Shown: positions 9,527 to 18,680, counted from the stretch's first letter. The stretch: DNA of 58,594 nucleotides from Gammaproteobacteria bacterium (GCA_014859375.1 JACUUH010000009.1:1-58594); one strand, 5' to 3'. Translations and numbers: made by a program. Notes: generated by a model not told the origin, from the sequence alone.

Positions 9527-10536
9527 TGCAGATAGTACGACAGTTTGTATTAGTTTTGTTATTGCTATTTGCAGGTATCACATTTGTGTTATGGCAGCAA
9601 TTTCAACAGTTTATGACAATACCAATTAACGTCACTGAACAAGGATTTGTCTATAACGTTAAGCAAGGCAGTAATTTGCTAACTGTTAGCACTGACTTGC
9701 AAGACATAGGTTTGACTGAGTCCAACCGATATTGGCTTTATTTCTACGGTCGATTTCATAATAAAGCGCATTTAATCAAAGCTGGCGAATATTTAATCCA
9801 AGCAAATACGACGTTGCCACAGTTACTCGACCAATTAGTTGACGGTAAAGTCGTGCAAAAGCCATTGACTATTGTTGAAGGTATGACCGCACAACAATTG
9901 ATTACAATGATCAGCAATGATCCGCGTATTGTTCAGACCTTAACCAAGCATGACTTAGCGTTTGTTATGGCGCAACTTGGATTACCAGATAATCATGGCG
10001 AAGGTGAGTTTGCCCCGGAAACCTATTATTTTTCATCTGGTACTACCGATGTTCAACTATTGACTCGTGCTCATCAGCTGATGTCTAACGTGTTAGCCGA
10101 TGCATGGCAAAACAAAGCAGATGATTTACCCTATAAAACGCCATATCAAGCGCTTATTATGGCCTCTATTATTGAGAAAGAGACGGGCATTGCACAAGAA
10201 CGACCTCAAATTGCCGGCGTGTTTGTACGGCGCTTGAAAAAAGGGATGCGATTACAAACAGATCCTACGGTCATTTACGGTTTAGGCGATGAATTTAACG
10301 GTAATTTGCAACGTAAACATTTAACTACTGATACACCTTATAACACCTATACACGTAGCGGTTTGCCGCCAACACCCATTGCCTTGCCCAGTAAAGCGTC
10401 GATTGAAGCCGCATTACACCCAGCAGCTGGTACTAGTCTCTATTTTGTTGCTATGGGCAAAGAGGGTCGACATGTGTTTTCTGATACCTTGTCTGAGCAT
10501 AATCAGGCTGTAAGACGCTATCAGTTGAAAAAATAA
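9526..10536 (+). CDS. mltG: Endolytic murein transglycosylase (YceG-like)
   Basis: Cuts nascent glycan strands and sets their length. The 336-residue product has one N-terminal membrane anchor (about residues 7-27), a LysM-like region, and the YceG catalytic domain with ASIIEKETG (catalytic Glu), QTDPTVIYG and YNTY..GLPPTPI. The catalytic domain lies in the periplasm. Its position between pabC and tmk matches E. coli. Confidence 0.95.
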   Translation: MQIVRQFVLVLLLLFAGITFVLWQQFQQFMTIPINVTEQGFVYNVKQGSNLLTVSTDLQDIGLTESNRYWLYFYGRFHNKAHLIKAGEYLIQANTTLPQLLDQLVDGKVVQKPLTIVEGMTAQQLITMISNDPRIVQTLTKHDLAFVMAQLGLPDNHGEGEFAPETYYFSSGTTDVQLLTRAHQLMSNVLADAWQNKADDLPYKTPYQALIMASIIEKETGIAQERPQIAGVFVRRLKKGMRLQTDPTVIYGLGDEFNGNLQRKHLTTDTPYNTYTRSGLPPTPIALPSKASIEAALHPAAGTSLYFVAMGKEGRHVFSDTLSEHNQAVRRYQLKK

Positions 10537-10555
10537 CAATGACAGTTGACTTAAA

Positions 10556-11173
10556 ATGAACGGAAAATTTATCACTATCGAAGGTATTGAAGGCGCGGGT
10601 AAGTCAACGCAACTTACCTTCATAAAAAACTATCTGACAGCACAAGGTAAAGAGCTTGTGGTCACGCGTGAACCAGGTGGCACTGTTCTTGGCGAACAAA
10701 TCCGTTCATTATTGCTGACGCCTTCCGACATAGCTATGGCTGTTGATACTGAATTATTATTGATGTTTGCAGCACGAGCACAACATGTTGCCCAAGTTAT
10801 AAAACCAGCTTTAGATGCGGGTAAATGGGTTATTTCAGACCGTTTTACCGATGCGACTTTTGCTTATCAAGGTGGTGGCAGAGGCATTTCACAACAACGA
10901 ATTGAACAACTGGCTCAATGGACATTAAATGGACTTGAGCCAGATCTGACCTTTCTATTTGATTTGCCGGTTGAGTTAGGCCAACAGCGTGTACTTAGTC
11001 GAAATCAAGGTAAAGATCGCTTTGAGCAAGAAGAAGTCGATTTTTTTCAAAAAATTCGCGACTGTTATTTGCAAAGAGCAAAACATCAACCTTCACGAAT
11101 CAAAGTGATTGATTCTAGTCGTTCTATTTCGGATATTGAACAGCAACTTAGTGCGATCCTCGACAGCATATAA
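10556..11173 (+). CDS. tmk: Thymidylate kinase
   Basis: Phosphorylates dTMP to dTDP. The 205-residue product has the P-loop GIEGAGKST (residues 8-16), the DR(F/Y) motif in SDRFTDATFAYQGGGR, and the lid region near RNQGKDRFE. Size is normal. The stop overlaps the holB start (TAATG). Cytosolic. Confidence 0.97.
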   Translation: MNGKFITIEGIEGAGKSTQLTFIKNYLTAQGKELVVTREPGGTVLGEQIRSLLLTPSDIAMAVDTELLLMFAARAQHVAQVIKPALDAGKWVISDRFTDATFAYQGGGRGISQQRIEQLAQWTLNGLEPDLTFLFDLPVELGQQRVLSRNQGKDRFEQEEVDFFQKIRDCYLQRAKHQPSRIKVIDSSRSISDIEQQLSAILDSI

Positions 11174-12141
11174 TGACTATTAATATCGCTTTATATCCTT
11201 GGCAAGCACAACAATGGCAGCGTTTTTGTGAACAGCAAAAACAACAAAGGCTAGCGCATGCCATTATCGTTTCCGGGGTGGCAGGATTAGGTAAAGCTTC
11301 ATTTGCCAATGCCATGGTCGCAAGCGTGTTGTGTGAGTCTGCTGAATCAGATAGTGCCTGTGGTAAATGCCATAGTTGCAATCTATTTTTTTCGGGTAAT
11401 CATCCTGATCATACTGCAATCGTACCTGAACAAGGCTCGTCTTCTATCAAGATAGAACAAATTCGTTCATTGAAAGACAAACAAGAACTGACACCAACTG
11501 TTGCCAACTGGAAAACAGTAATAATTAATCCTGCTGACAAAATGACAATAAGTGCCTTTAATAGCCTATTAAAATTGTTAGAAGAGCCACAGAATAATAC
11601 GCTTATTATCTTAGTGACAGCTCAATCAGATCGTTTGCCAATTACGATCATTAGTCGGTGTCAAACCGTGAAATTATCATCTCCCGAACCACAATTGACA
11701 CTGGAATGGTTAGAACAGCAACAACAGATTGATAGTGCAACATTAGCATTGATATTACCGTTATCGAATGGTGCTCCTTTAGCGGCTTTAACTATGTTAC
11801 AAAATGGTTTAGCTGAGCAAATTCAGTCGCTTAATAGTGATTTTGAATCATTGTTATCAGGCGATGCAAATCCGATAGAAATGACCAAAAAATGGCTACA
11901 GTACGACCCTTTAATGATCTTTCATCACTTACAACATCTTATAAAGCACACGTTATGTTGTTCACAGGACGAGTTAACTAATAACAACAGTAAACGCTAC
12001 TGGTATATTTACGATTGCATCATCAGTGCAATAAAGTTAACATCTTCTTCAAATAACATTAACAAAACATTGTTAATAGAACAGTTTATGGTGGCAATTA
12101 TGGATAAATCATTATCTAGCACCTTAGCTGTTAAAAGTTAA
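11173..12141 (+). CDS. holB: DNA polymerase III subunit delta'
   Basis: Clamp-loader subunit. The 322-residue protein begins with an AAA+ domain containing a P-loop-like GVAGLGKAS (near residues 35-43), a zinc-binding cysteine set (C58 region, CGKCHSCNLF), and the sensor-like segment AFNSLLKLLEEP. The P-loop has Ala after Lys, in line with a non-hydrolysing delta' subunit. The C-terminal domain is divergent, as is usual. Located between tmk and pilZ. Confidence 0.93.
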   Translation: MTINIALYPWQAQQWQRFCEQQKQQRLAHAIIVSGVAGLGKASFANAMVASVLCESAESDSACGKCHSCNLFFSGNHPDHTAIVPEQGSSSIKIEQIRSLKDKQELTPTVANWKTVIINPADKMTISAFNSLLKLLEEPQNNTLIILVTAQSDRLPITIISRCQTVKLSSPEPQLTLEWLEQQQQIDSATLALILPLSNGAPLAALTMLQNGLAEQIQSLNSDFESLLSGDANPIEMTKKWLQYDPLMIFHHLQHLIKHTLCCSQDELTNNNSKRYWYIYDCIISAIKLTSSSNNINKTLLIEQFMVAIMDKSLSSTLAVKS

Positions 12142-12158
12142 AATCAAGGTAAAACAGC

Positions 12159-12512
12159 ATGGCAATGAATCCTAGAAAAGGCATTTTAACGTTAAAAATA
12201 GGTGATGAGAACTTACTCTATCATGCCTATATGCCATTTCTGAAAAATGGTGGCATCTTTATTCCAACCAATAAAATTTATCAGTTAGGCGAAGAAGTAT
12301 TTATTCTTCTTACATTGATGAATGAACCCGATAAAATTCCCGTTGCAGGCAATATTGCATGGATAACACCCAAAGGATCGCAAGGTAACCAAGCCGCTGG
12401 TATTGGTGTGCATTTTAGTGATTTAGATGGTGCTGGTGTATCAGTAAAAAACAAGATAGAAAACTATTTGGCCGAGCGATTAAAGTCAGATAAAGCCACC
12501 CACACAATGTAG
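12159..12512 (+). CDS. pilZ: PilZ domain protein, type IV pilus type
   Basis: A 117-residue PilZ protein of the kind that gave the domain its name, required for type IV pilus assembly through PilB/FimX contacts. It lacks the RxxxR and D/NxSxxG motifs for cyclic di-GMP, as the original PilZ does. The segment LKNGGIFIPT and the holB-pilZ-tatD order support the call. No pilus genes are in the window, so pilus function is inferred from family knowledge. Confidence 0.88.
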   Translation: MAMNPRKGILTLKIGDENLLYHAYMPFLKNGGIFIPTNKIYQLGEEVFILLTLMNEPDKIPVAGNIAWITPKGSQGNQAAGIGVHFSDLDGAGVSVKNKIENYLAERLKSDKATHTM

Positions 12513-12522
12513 ATTGTATTCC

Positions 12523-13293
12523 ATGTTTATAGATTCACATTGCCACCTCAATTTGCTGGCACAAGAAGAGGGTGGGCTTGATGCTGTTATTGCTGAGGCT
12601 AAGTCATACGACGTTGATCATATTCTATGCATCGCAATTGATAAACAAAGCTGTGCAGAAGTTATAGATATTGCTGAGCGTTACCCTGATATCTCTGCAA
12701 GTGTTGGTATCCATCCTAATGTTGATGAAGATCAATCATTCACGCTTGACCAATTGGTTGAACTAGCACAACATCCCAAAGTAATAGCAATTGGTGAAAC
12801 GGGTTTAGATTATTTTCGTAGTGAAGGTGATCTGGATTGGCAACGTCAACGCTTTTTAATCCATATCGAAGCGGCAAAAGCCTTAAAAAAACCACTTATT
12901 ATTCATACCAGAGAAGCCAAAGAAGACACAATGTCGATGCTGGAGCAACATGATGCAGCAAAAGCGGGTGGAATTATCCATTGTTTTACTGAAGATTGGG
13001 ACACAGCACAACGGGCACTGGATATTGGTTTTTACATTTCACTGTCAGGTATCGTGACATTCAAAAATGCGATCCAATTACAAGATGTAGCAACAAAATT
13101 ACCACTTGATCGAATGTTAATTGAAACCGATGCACCATATTTAGCACCTGTGCCTAAACGTGGCAAAACTAATAAACCTGCCTATGTCAAACATGTTGCT
13201 GAGTTTATTGCACAGCTTCGTGGCGAAAGTGTTGAAACAATTGCTGCTGTTACCTCTGACAATTTCAAGCGCTTATTTCCAACAATACGATGA
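12523..13293 (+). CDS. tatD: TatD family metal-dependent deoxyribonuclease
   Basis: A 256-residue TIM-barrel hydrolase: DSHCHLN at the N-terminus, GETGLDYF, IHTREA, IIHCFTE and ETDAPYLAP give the expected metal ligands. Proteins at this locus are usually called TatD/YcfH; the family has 3'-5' exonuclease activity, though the role of this paralogue is less certain. I start at ATG 12523 (MFIDSHCHL) rather than a TTG nine bases earlier. Overlaps the next gene by four bases. Confidence 0.9.
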   Translation: MFIDSHCHLNLLAQEEGGLDAVIAEAKSYDVDHILCIAIDKQSCAEVIDIAERYPDISASVGIHPNVDEDQSFTLDQLVELAQHPKVIAIGETGLDYFRSEGDLDWQRQRFLIHIEAAKALKKPLIIHTREAKEDTMSMLEQHDAAKAGGIIHCFTEDWDTAQRALDIGFYISLSGIVTFKNAIQLQDVATKLPLDRMLIETDAPYLAPVPKRGKTNKPAYVKHVAEFIAQLRGESVETIAAVTSDNFKRLFPTIR

Positions 13294-13910
13294 AACGGAT
13301 ACTGCATAAGTATAGTTTCATTGTTGTTATCTTATTCATACTAACAGCCTGTTCCGATGATGTTCCCCAACTGTTACCATTGCAACAAGATGATGTCATT
13401 CTGGCTTTTGGTGATAGTTTAACTTTTGGTATGGGTAGTGAAAGTGCTACTGAAAGTTATCCCGCGATCTTGCAGATATTGTCAGGCAAAACAGTCGTCA
13501 ATGCAGGTATTCCGGGTGAATTTAGTCAAGCTGGACTTGAACGATTACCGCATGTATTAGCCAATATATCACCCAAATTAGTTATCTTATGCCATGGCGG
13601 CAATGACTTAATTCGTCGACTTGATATTGTGCAGTTAGAGCGTAATCTGGCACAAATGATTAAGATAATTCAAGCGAGCGGTGCTCAAGTTATACTGGTT
13701 GCTGTTCCGGCATTAAGCTTAACATTGGATGTGCCCGATTTATACCAAAATCTGGCGACAGAACATGCTATTCCGATTGAAGCTGATGTAATTCGATACG
13801 TTGAAATGGAAGCTAGTCTAAAGTCTGATCAAATACATCCAAATGCACAAGGATATAGACTGATTGCAGAAAATATCTATCAGTTATTGCAAGCGAGCCA
13901 TGCCTTATAG
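13290..13910 (+). CDS. SGNH/GDSL esterase, predicted lipoprotein (TesA-like)
   Basis: A 206-residue SGNH hydrolase with the nucleophile in FGDSLTFG (Ser43), the Asn block GGND and the C-terminal DQIHPNAQGY (Asp and His). It resembles the TesA/arylesterase group that hydrolyses acyl esters and thioesters. Unlike soluble TesA it has a lipobox (LTAC, Cys21) after a hydrophobic signal, so it is probably lipid-anchored in the envelope. Start ATG overlaps the tatD stop (ATGA). Confidence 0.85.
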   Translation: MKRILHKYSFIVVILFILTACSDDVPQLLPLQQDDVILAFGDSLTFGMGSESATESYPAILQILSGKTVVNAGIPGEFSQAGLERLPHVLANISPKLVILCHGGNDLIRRLDIVQLERNLAQMIKIIQASGAQVILVAVPALSLTLDVPDLYQNLATEHAIPIEADVIRYVEMEASLKSDQIHPNAQGYRLIAENIYQLLQASHAL

Positions 13911-13992
13911 TTTTAGTGATCATGTAGGCATGCTCTATCTACCGGAGGATATGACGTTTGATTAACAAAAAGACAGCTCAACGTATTAATTA

Positions 13993-14224
13993 ACCTCAGT
14001 TCTGGATAAGCACAGCCATCCAGCATCTTTGTTTTAGTGGCTATCCGCGTTAGATTTTCTTGCACTAGCCGGGCTATTGCTGCGTAAATCTGCCTTGATC
14101 TCCACTAAACAAAGGCACTGCTTACTTATGTCATTAAAACTTGTTTTAGTGGTTTTACTAGCTATTTGTCGGTAAGTCATTGTTCGTTATAGGGTAGCTA
14201 ACTATTCTTATCCAGATCTGAGGT
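13993..14224. mobile_element. MITE family A, copy 1 (232 bp)
   Basis: Terminal inverted repeats ACCTCAGTTCTGGATAAG and its complement (one mismatch) bound a 232-base element with no coding capacity. It is the reverse complement of a 229-base element at 44943-45171. Flanks are TAATTA on the left and TAATAA on the right, a near six-base direct repeat. It fills most of the 427-base gap between the converging SGNH and ParA genes. A remnant of the same family lies at 21136-21178. Confidence 0.88.
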
Positions 14225-14337
14225 TAATAAGGATCCAATGATACTTGATGGTTTTAGTCGAACACTTCCTCAGATTGAATGGTTATTGCTTGTTTTAATA
14301 TAGTATTGCACTATCCCTTATCAAGGATTTAGGTTAA
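14225..14337. other. Intergenic remainder with ATAGT-N5-ACTAT palindrome
   Basis: No gene seen. Positions 14299-14316 hold TATAGTATTGCACTATCC, nearly repeated at 23696-23713; both contain the inverted pair ATAGT/ACTAT around a five-base centre. TGCTTGTTTTAATA also occurs in both places. A shared small repeat or protein-binding site is possible. Confidence 0.5.
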
Positions 14338-15096
14338 CTAACGAAACTCAGACAAGGTTTGCTTTATATCCTGCCATAGTTGCAAGTATGCTTTGCTAAC
14401 AATTGAGTTAGCATCAAAAGCGGGCAGTGGCGCACGATAGTCTCCCATACGTTCAACGATTGCAGCATAAGGAATGATGGTTGGTAGTCTGTTTTTAAGC
14501 ATTGATGGTGGGTGCTCAATCATAATCTTATGCAAACTACGACGTTTATCAACCATTGTAAAAAAAGCATGTAGCCGTTTAGGCTTCAATTTATGTTGTT
14601 TGAAAAAATCGTAGGTTTGTTCAAATGTTCGCAATGATAAATATGTCGGAATTATCGGCACAAACAAACAGTCAGCCGTATCAAAAACTTGTTCAGTTAA
14701 TAATGAAAAGCTTGGTGGGCAATCTAAAATAACCAAGGCATAGTTCTCACCAAAAGGTTCAATTAATTTGGCAATAAGATTACGTTTGCCTTGATCACTT
14801 TCTGTTGCCAATTGTTGTTCAAAGTGACGATATGAAAAGCCAGCAGGAATAATATCCAAATTGGTAAAATCAGTTGATTTTACTAAGTCACCTATTGGTG
14901 TTTTGCCTGATAAAAAGCGTTTGGGCTCGTTCTTGTTTTTAGCTTTGCTTTTTAACAGCCAGCTTGCTGCACCTTGAGGATCTAGATCCCATAGCAGGGT
15001 TGGTATTCCTGAGTTAGCAGCATGCCAGGCAATATTAACTGCTGATGTAGTTTTACCTACGCCGCCTTTAAGGTTAAAAAAAGCAATGGTTTCCAT
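14338..15096 (-). CDS. Orphan ParA family ATPase
   Basis: A 252-residue deviant Walker-A ATPase: FFNLKGGVGKTT at residues 6-17, WDLDPQGAASW, and LDCPPSFSLLT. Such proteins position chromosomes, plasmids or large complexes. No parB follows or precedes it, and the chromosomal soj/parB locus (normally near gidB) is elsewhere, so this is a stand-alone cargo-positioning or regulatory ATPase. It starts six bases after the ppk stop, so the two are almost certainly cotranscribed, which suggests a link to polyphosphate. The cargo is unknown. Confidence 0.88.
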   Translation of the reverse strand: METIAFFNLKGGVGKTTSAVNIAWHAANSGIPTLLWDLDPQGAASWLLKSKAKNKNEPKRFLSGKTPIGDLVKSTDFTNLDIIPAGFSYRHFEQQLATESDQGKRNLIAKLIEPFGENYALVILDCPPSFSLLTEQVFDTADCLFVPIIPTYLSLRTFEQTYDFFKQHKLKPKRLHAFFTMVDKRRSLHKIMIEHPPSMLKNRLPTIIPYAAIVERMGDYRAPLPAFDANSIVSKAYLQLWQDIKQTLSEFR

Positions 15097-15102
15097 AGAC
15101 TC

Positions 15103-17184
15103 CTAACAATTAGTACTCAGCTGTTCTAGTAAAGTGGTTTGAGCTGAAATCAACTCAGCGCCTTCTGGCTGTTCAACCCGTTGATAACGGCCATCTGCCA
15201 TTAAACACCATGCCTGCGTATTATCATTACAATACAGTGTGATATCGTCGATAATACGTTGTTTTAATTTTTTAGTTTCAATTGGGAAACAGGTCTCAAC
15301 ACGTCGTAATAAGTTGCGTTTCATAAGATCAGCACTGCCTGCCCAGACTTCTTGTTCGCCATTATTGGCAAAATAGAACACGCGAGTATGCTCAAGAAAG
15401 CGACCGATAATACTGCGTACCGTAATGTTATCTGATAATCCTTCGATACCAGGTTTAAGACAGCACATACCACGAATAATTAATTCAACTTTAACGCCCG
15501 CCATCGATGCACGGTAAAAAGCCTGAATCATTTCAGGTTCTACCAGTGAATTTACCTTGACGATGATGTGGGCTGGATTTCCAGCCTTGGCATGTGTTAT
15601 TTCACGTTCGATCAGGTTTATCAAACCGTCGTGTAGTGTAAAAGGAGCATGTAACATCTTATGCATTTTAGGGATCTTGCCTAAGCTTGTTAGCTGCACA
15701 AATAAGTGTGCGACATCTTCGCCAAGCTGCTTATCTGATGACAACAAACCATAGTCGGTATAGAGACGAGATGTGTTGCGATGATAATTGCCAGTTCCCA
15801 AGTGGGTGTAATGACGTAATTTGTTATTTTCCCGGCGCAAGATTAATAACATCTTGGCATGAGTTTTATAGCCCACAATGCCATACACTACATGAACTGC
15901 GGCTTGTTGCAAACGTGAGGCTAATTCGACATTTGCTGCCTCATCAAATCGGGCACGAAGTTCAATAACAACAGTGACTTCCTTACCTGCATGAGCGGCT
16001 GCAACCAAAGCATCAACGATCGGTGATTTGGCACCCGTACGATATAAGGTTTGTTTTATTGCTAATACACAGGGATCTGATGCCGCCTGTTTTAGAAAAT
16101 CGATAACAGGGGTAAACGATTGGTAGGGGTGATGTAGCAAAATATCCTGTTTTCGAATTGCTGCAAATACATCTGAATTTGCTGTTAAGCCCGATGGTCT
16201 TCCTTGTGTGAACGGTTTAAATTTGAGATCGTGACGTTCTACTAATGAGCAGACAGCTTGAATACGACTTAAGTTAACAGGTCCATTAACCAGATAAACG
16301 TTATCTTGATGCATGCCACATTGTTGCCGTAAGAACTCAACCATATCTTCAGGACAATTGTGTGTAATCTCGAGGCGAACTTCATCACCATAATTGCGTT
16401 GTGCTAACTCATCAGAAATAGCTAACAATAAGTCGCTTGTTTCTTCGGTATCAATCGCCAAATCACTATTACGTGTTACCCGAAATTGATAACAACCTTT
16501 AATTTTCATGCCATAGAATAAATCTTCTGCATAGGCGTGAATAATAGAAGATAAAAATACAAACTTGTATTCACCTTGTTTACGAAATTCTTCAGGTAAT
16601 TCAATAACACGAGGCAAGGCTCGTGGCGCTTGCAAAATCGCATAACCACGATTACGACCAAAGGCATCTTTACCAATCAGTGAAATAATGAAATTCAAAC
16701 TTTTATTAAGTAAACGAGGGAAGGGATGGGCTGAATCCAGTCCCATAGGGCTTAAAACAGGCGCAACCTCTTCAAGAAAATAGTTACGCAACCACTCTGT
16801 TTGTTGCTCAGTCCAGCTGGCGCGAGGCAGCACAGAGATACCTTCAGCATTAAGCTCAGGCAATAACACATCGTTTAATACTTGATATTGTTCTTCGACT
16901 AGCTCATGAGCACGTGTATTAATAAGTTTAAGTGCTTCTTGGGCACTAATTTGATCAGCTTCTAAATAAGGATCGCCAATTTCTACCTGTTGGATAAGGC
17001 CCGCAACACGCACTTCAAAAAATTCATCAAGATTGGTACTTGAAATACACAGATAATTTAATCGTTCCAGCAATGGCACTTTAGTATCTAGTGCCTGTTG
17101 TAATACGCGCCAATTAAATTCTAATAAACTTAGTTCACGGTTTAAGTATAGTTCGGGGTTATTTAGATCGATATTTTCAGTCAT
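15103..17184 (-). CDS. ppk: Polyphosphate kinase 1
   Basis: Builds polyphosphate reversibly from ATP. The product (693 residues from the ATG at 17184) has the four PPK1 domains; visible marks are LYLNRELSLLEFNWRVL at the N-terminus, STNLDEFFEVRVAG, LHHPYQSF, and the catalytic-histidine region VGYKTHAKMLLILRR, followed by HLGTGNYH. I chose 17184 because a TTG 42 bases upstream would add an unaligned leader. Downstream is a ParA-type ATPase in the same operon. Confidence 0.96.
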   Translation of the reverse strand: MTENIDLNNPELYLNRELSLLEFNWRVLQQALDTKVPLLERLNYLCISSTNLDEFFEVRVAGLIQQVEIGDPYLEADQISAQEALKLINTRAHELVEEQYQVLNDVLLPELNAEGISVLPRASWTEQQTEWLRNYFLEEVAPVLSPMGLDSAHPFPRLLNKSLNFIISLIGKDAFGRNRGYAILQAPRALPRVIELPEEFRKQGEYKFVFLSSIIHAYAEDLFYGMKIKGCYQFRVTRNSDLAIDTEETSDLLLAISDELAQRNYGDEVRLEITHNCPEDMVEFLRQQCGMHQDNVYLVNGPVNLSRIQAVCSLVERHDLKFKPFTQGRPSGLTANSDVFAAIRKQDILLHHPYQSFTPVIDFLKQAASDPCVLAIKQTLYRTGAKSPIVDALVAAAHAGKEVTVVIELRARFDEAANVELASRLQQAAVHVVYGIVGYKTHAKMLLILRRENNKLRHYTHLGTGNYHRNTSRLYTDYGLLSSDKQLGEDVAHLFVQLTSLGKIPKMHKMLHAPFTLHDGLINLIEREITHAKAGNPAHIIVKVNSLVEPEMIQAFYRASMAGVKVELIIRGMCCLKPGIEGLSDNITVRSIIGRFLEHTRVFYFANNGEQEVWAGSADLMKRNLLRRVETCFPIETKKLKQRIIDDITLYCNDNTQAWCLMADGRYQRVEQPEGAELISAQTTLLEQLSTNC

Positions 17185-17288
17185 GGCGCCATAGTCTATA
17201 AGTGTAATGTGACAATCATGTGTCAATGGTCTTATTGTGCCATATCTGACGTTATTCTAGCGCGATGTTTGATCAGAAAGTTTATCAA

Positions 17289-17765
17289 CTACCAGCGATA
17301 TTTATCATAATTCTCTGGGTTAGCCCAAAAACGGCTATTTAACCAATCATGTTTAGGTTGATAGCGTTCGATTGCATAGCAAAATAGGTGGTGCTCAGTT
17401 GTATCTGCAATGTGTTTCATAGCCATTGCAAGAAAATCAGCCAATTGCCATCCATCATTAGTTCCTTGCGCAATTTTAGCTATTAGAATGATGTGTGATG
17501 CATGATAATTGCGAATCATACCTAAGAACTCAGTTGCAGCAGTTTTGGGTAATGCATCAGTGATTTCGCTAACAATCGCCAGTTCGATAGGCGGTATCTT
17601 TGCTAAGTGTTCAAGCGTGTAAGGTGTTGTCAGAAGGTGTGATCTGATATCTTGGTGATCTTTAAAGCAAGACATCGCAACTTCCCCGACCAGTAACACC
17701 GAGTTGGGGTTAAATTGTGTAATCAAAGGTGAAACTAGTGTCGATAATTCAGAACAAGCAGTCAT
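17289..17765 (-). CDS. Conserved hypothetical protein (possibly DUF6231 family)
   Basis: A 158-residue soluble protein. I recognise a pattern seen in a small gammaproteobacterial family, with an aromatic C-terminal stretch FWANPENYDKYRW, but no catalytic motif. The central part (VLLVGEVAM, ELAIVSEITDAL) looks like alternating strands and helices. It is divergent from ycgN: the two ATG codons overlap in one CATG, so each gene's 5' signals lie inside the other. Family assignment is tentative; that it is a real gene is supported by its protein-like composition. Confidence 0.65.
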   Translation of the reverse strand: MTACSELSTLVSPLITQFNPNSVLLVGEVAMSCFKDHQDIRSHLLTTPYTLEHLAKIPPIELAIVSEITDALPKTAATEFLGMIRNYHASHIILIAKIAQGTNDGWQLADFLAMAMKHIADTTEHHLFCYAIERYQPKHDWLNSRFWANPENYDKYRW

Positions 17766-18234
17766 GACCGATCAGGATAAAACATCCAGTGAATTCTGGA
17801 AACATAAGCGTTTAAGTCAAATGAATCATGACGAGTGGGAAAGCTTGTGTGATGGCTGTGGCAGATGTTGTTTGAACAAATTGGAAGATGAAGACGATGG
17901 TCGTATCTATTACACGCGCGCAGCGTGCTCGCTATTAGATATTCCAACGTGTCGTTGTACCGATTATGACAATCGTAAAACACGTATGCCAGATTGCCTT
18001 CAATTAAGTGTCGATAATGCGCACTATTTTGATTGGCTACCAGAAACCTGTGCATATCGACTGTTAGCTGAAGGTGAACCGTTACCACAATGGCACCCAC
18101 TTATTACTGGCACAACTCAATCTGTTATTGATGCAGGCATATCAGTTCGTGACATTGCTAAACCTGAAAGCGAGGTTGAAGATTTAACTGAAGAAGTCAT
18201 TGCACTTTCTGATGGGCACAGCGACCTTATATGA
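17764..18234 (+). CDS. ycgN: YcgN/UPF0260 cysteine cluster protein
   Basis: A 156-residue member of the UPF0260 family, with a cysteine cluster near the N-terminus (Cys29, 32, 35, 36 in CDGCGRCC) likely to bind zinc or an iron-sulphur centre, and CAYRLLAEGEPLP..WHPL shared with the E. coli protein. Biochemical role is unknown. Start is ATG 17764, which matches homologue N-termini; a TTG 60 bases upstream would only add a poorly conserved extension across the divergent gene. Confidence 0.92.
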   Translation: MTDQDKTSSEFWKHKRLSQMNHDEWESLCDGCGRCCLNKLEDEDDGRIYYTRAACSLLDIPTCRCTDYDNRKTRMPDCLQLSVDNAHYFDWLPETCAYRLLAEGEPLPQWHPLITGTTQSVIDAGISVRDIAKPESEVEDLTEEVIALSDGHSDLI

Positions 18235-18245
18235 AACTAAGTTAG

Positions 18246-18680
18246 ATGAAACCTGAACAAAGTCGTGAATTTACAGCTAGTCTAGAAAAAGCAGCTATAA
18301 CCTTATTAAAATTGGAAATATATAGAAAACCCGATGATTTGGCTCGGCGCTTTGGTTTACCCGTTCCGGTTGTTCGTTATTGGTGGCGTAATACCGATCA
18401 AAAAACGCAGGCTGTTAACCAAAGCACACTATCGCCACGTGACGTTAAAGTAATTAGAAAAGCAACACAGACACTGGAAGGTTGGGAAAAAGCGAAACGT
18501 TACCGTCCTGAATGTGGCGCTCCGTTAAATAATGGTAAACGATGTAAAAACTCCGTTGCAATTCGACCACCTGAAGGCTGGGATAGAGGCGCTTTAGCTG
18601 ATAGATGTCGGATGCATGGTGGTTTAGCACGTCGCATTCGCAAACAAAAAACGACTGATGACACTAACGATAATGATTAA
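18246..18680 (+). CDS. Hypothetical protein with CRMHGG zinc-ribbon-like motif
   Basis: A 144-residue basic protein. The N-terminal half has a helix-turn-helix-like stretch (residues 28-46, DDLARRFGLPVPVVRYWW); the C-terminal half has Cys90, Cys100, Cys121 and His124 in a C-x9-C-x20-C-x2-H arrangement ending CRMHGG. That motif is shared with HGG-type proteins often found in mobile elements and phages. A DNA-binding role is likely but unproven. It starts 11 bases after ycgN and may share its transcript. Confidence 0.7.
   Translation: MKPEQSREFTASLEKAAITLLKLEIYRKPDDLARRFGLPVPVVRYWWRNTDQKTQAVNQSTLSPRDVKVIRKATQTLEGWEKAKRYRPECGAPLNNGKRCKNSVAIRPPEGWDRGALADRCRMHGGLARRIRKQKTTDDTNDND

Noticed and set aside
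15557..15968. Open frames antisense to ppk and many others opposite core genes
   Set aside because: They are byproducts of codon usage on the opposite strand, without start signals or family motifs.
17704..17763. TTG start giving ycgN 20 more residues
   Set aside because: The extension lies fully within the opposite gene and is not seen in the E. coli protein.
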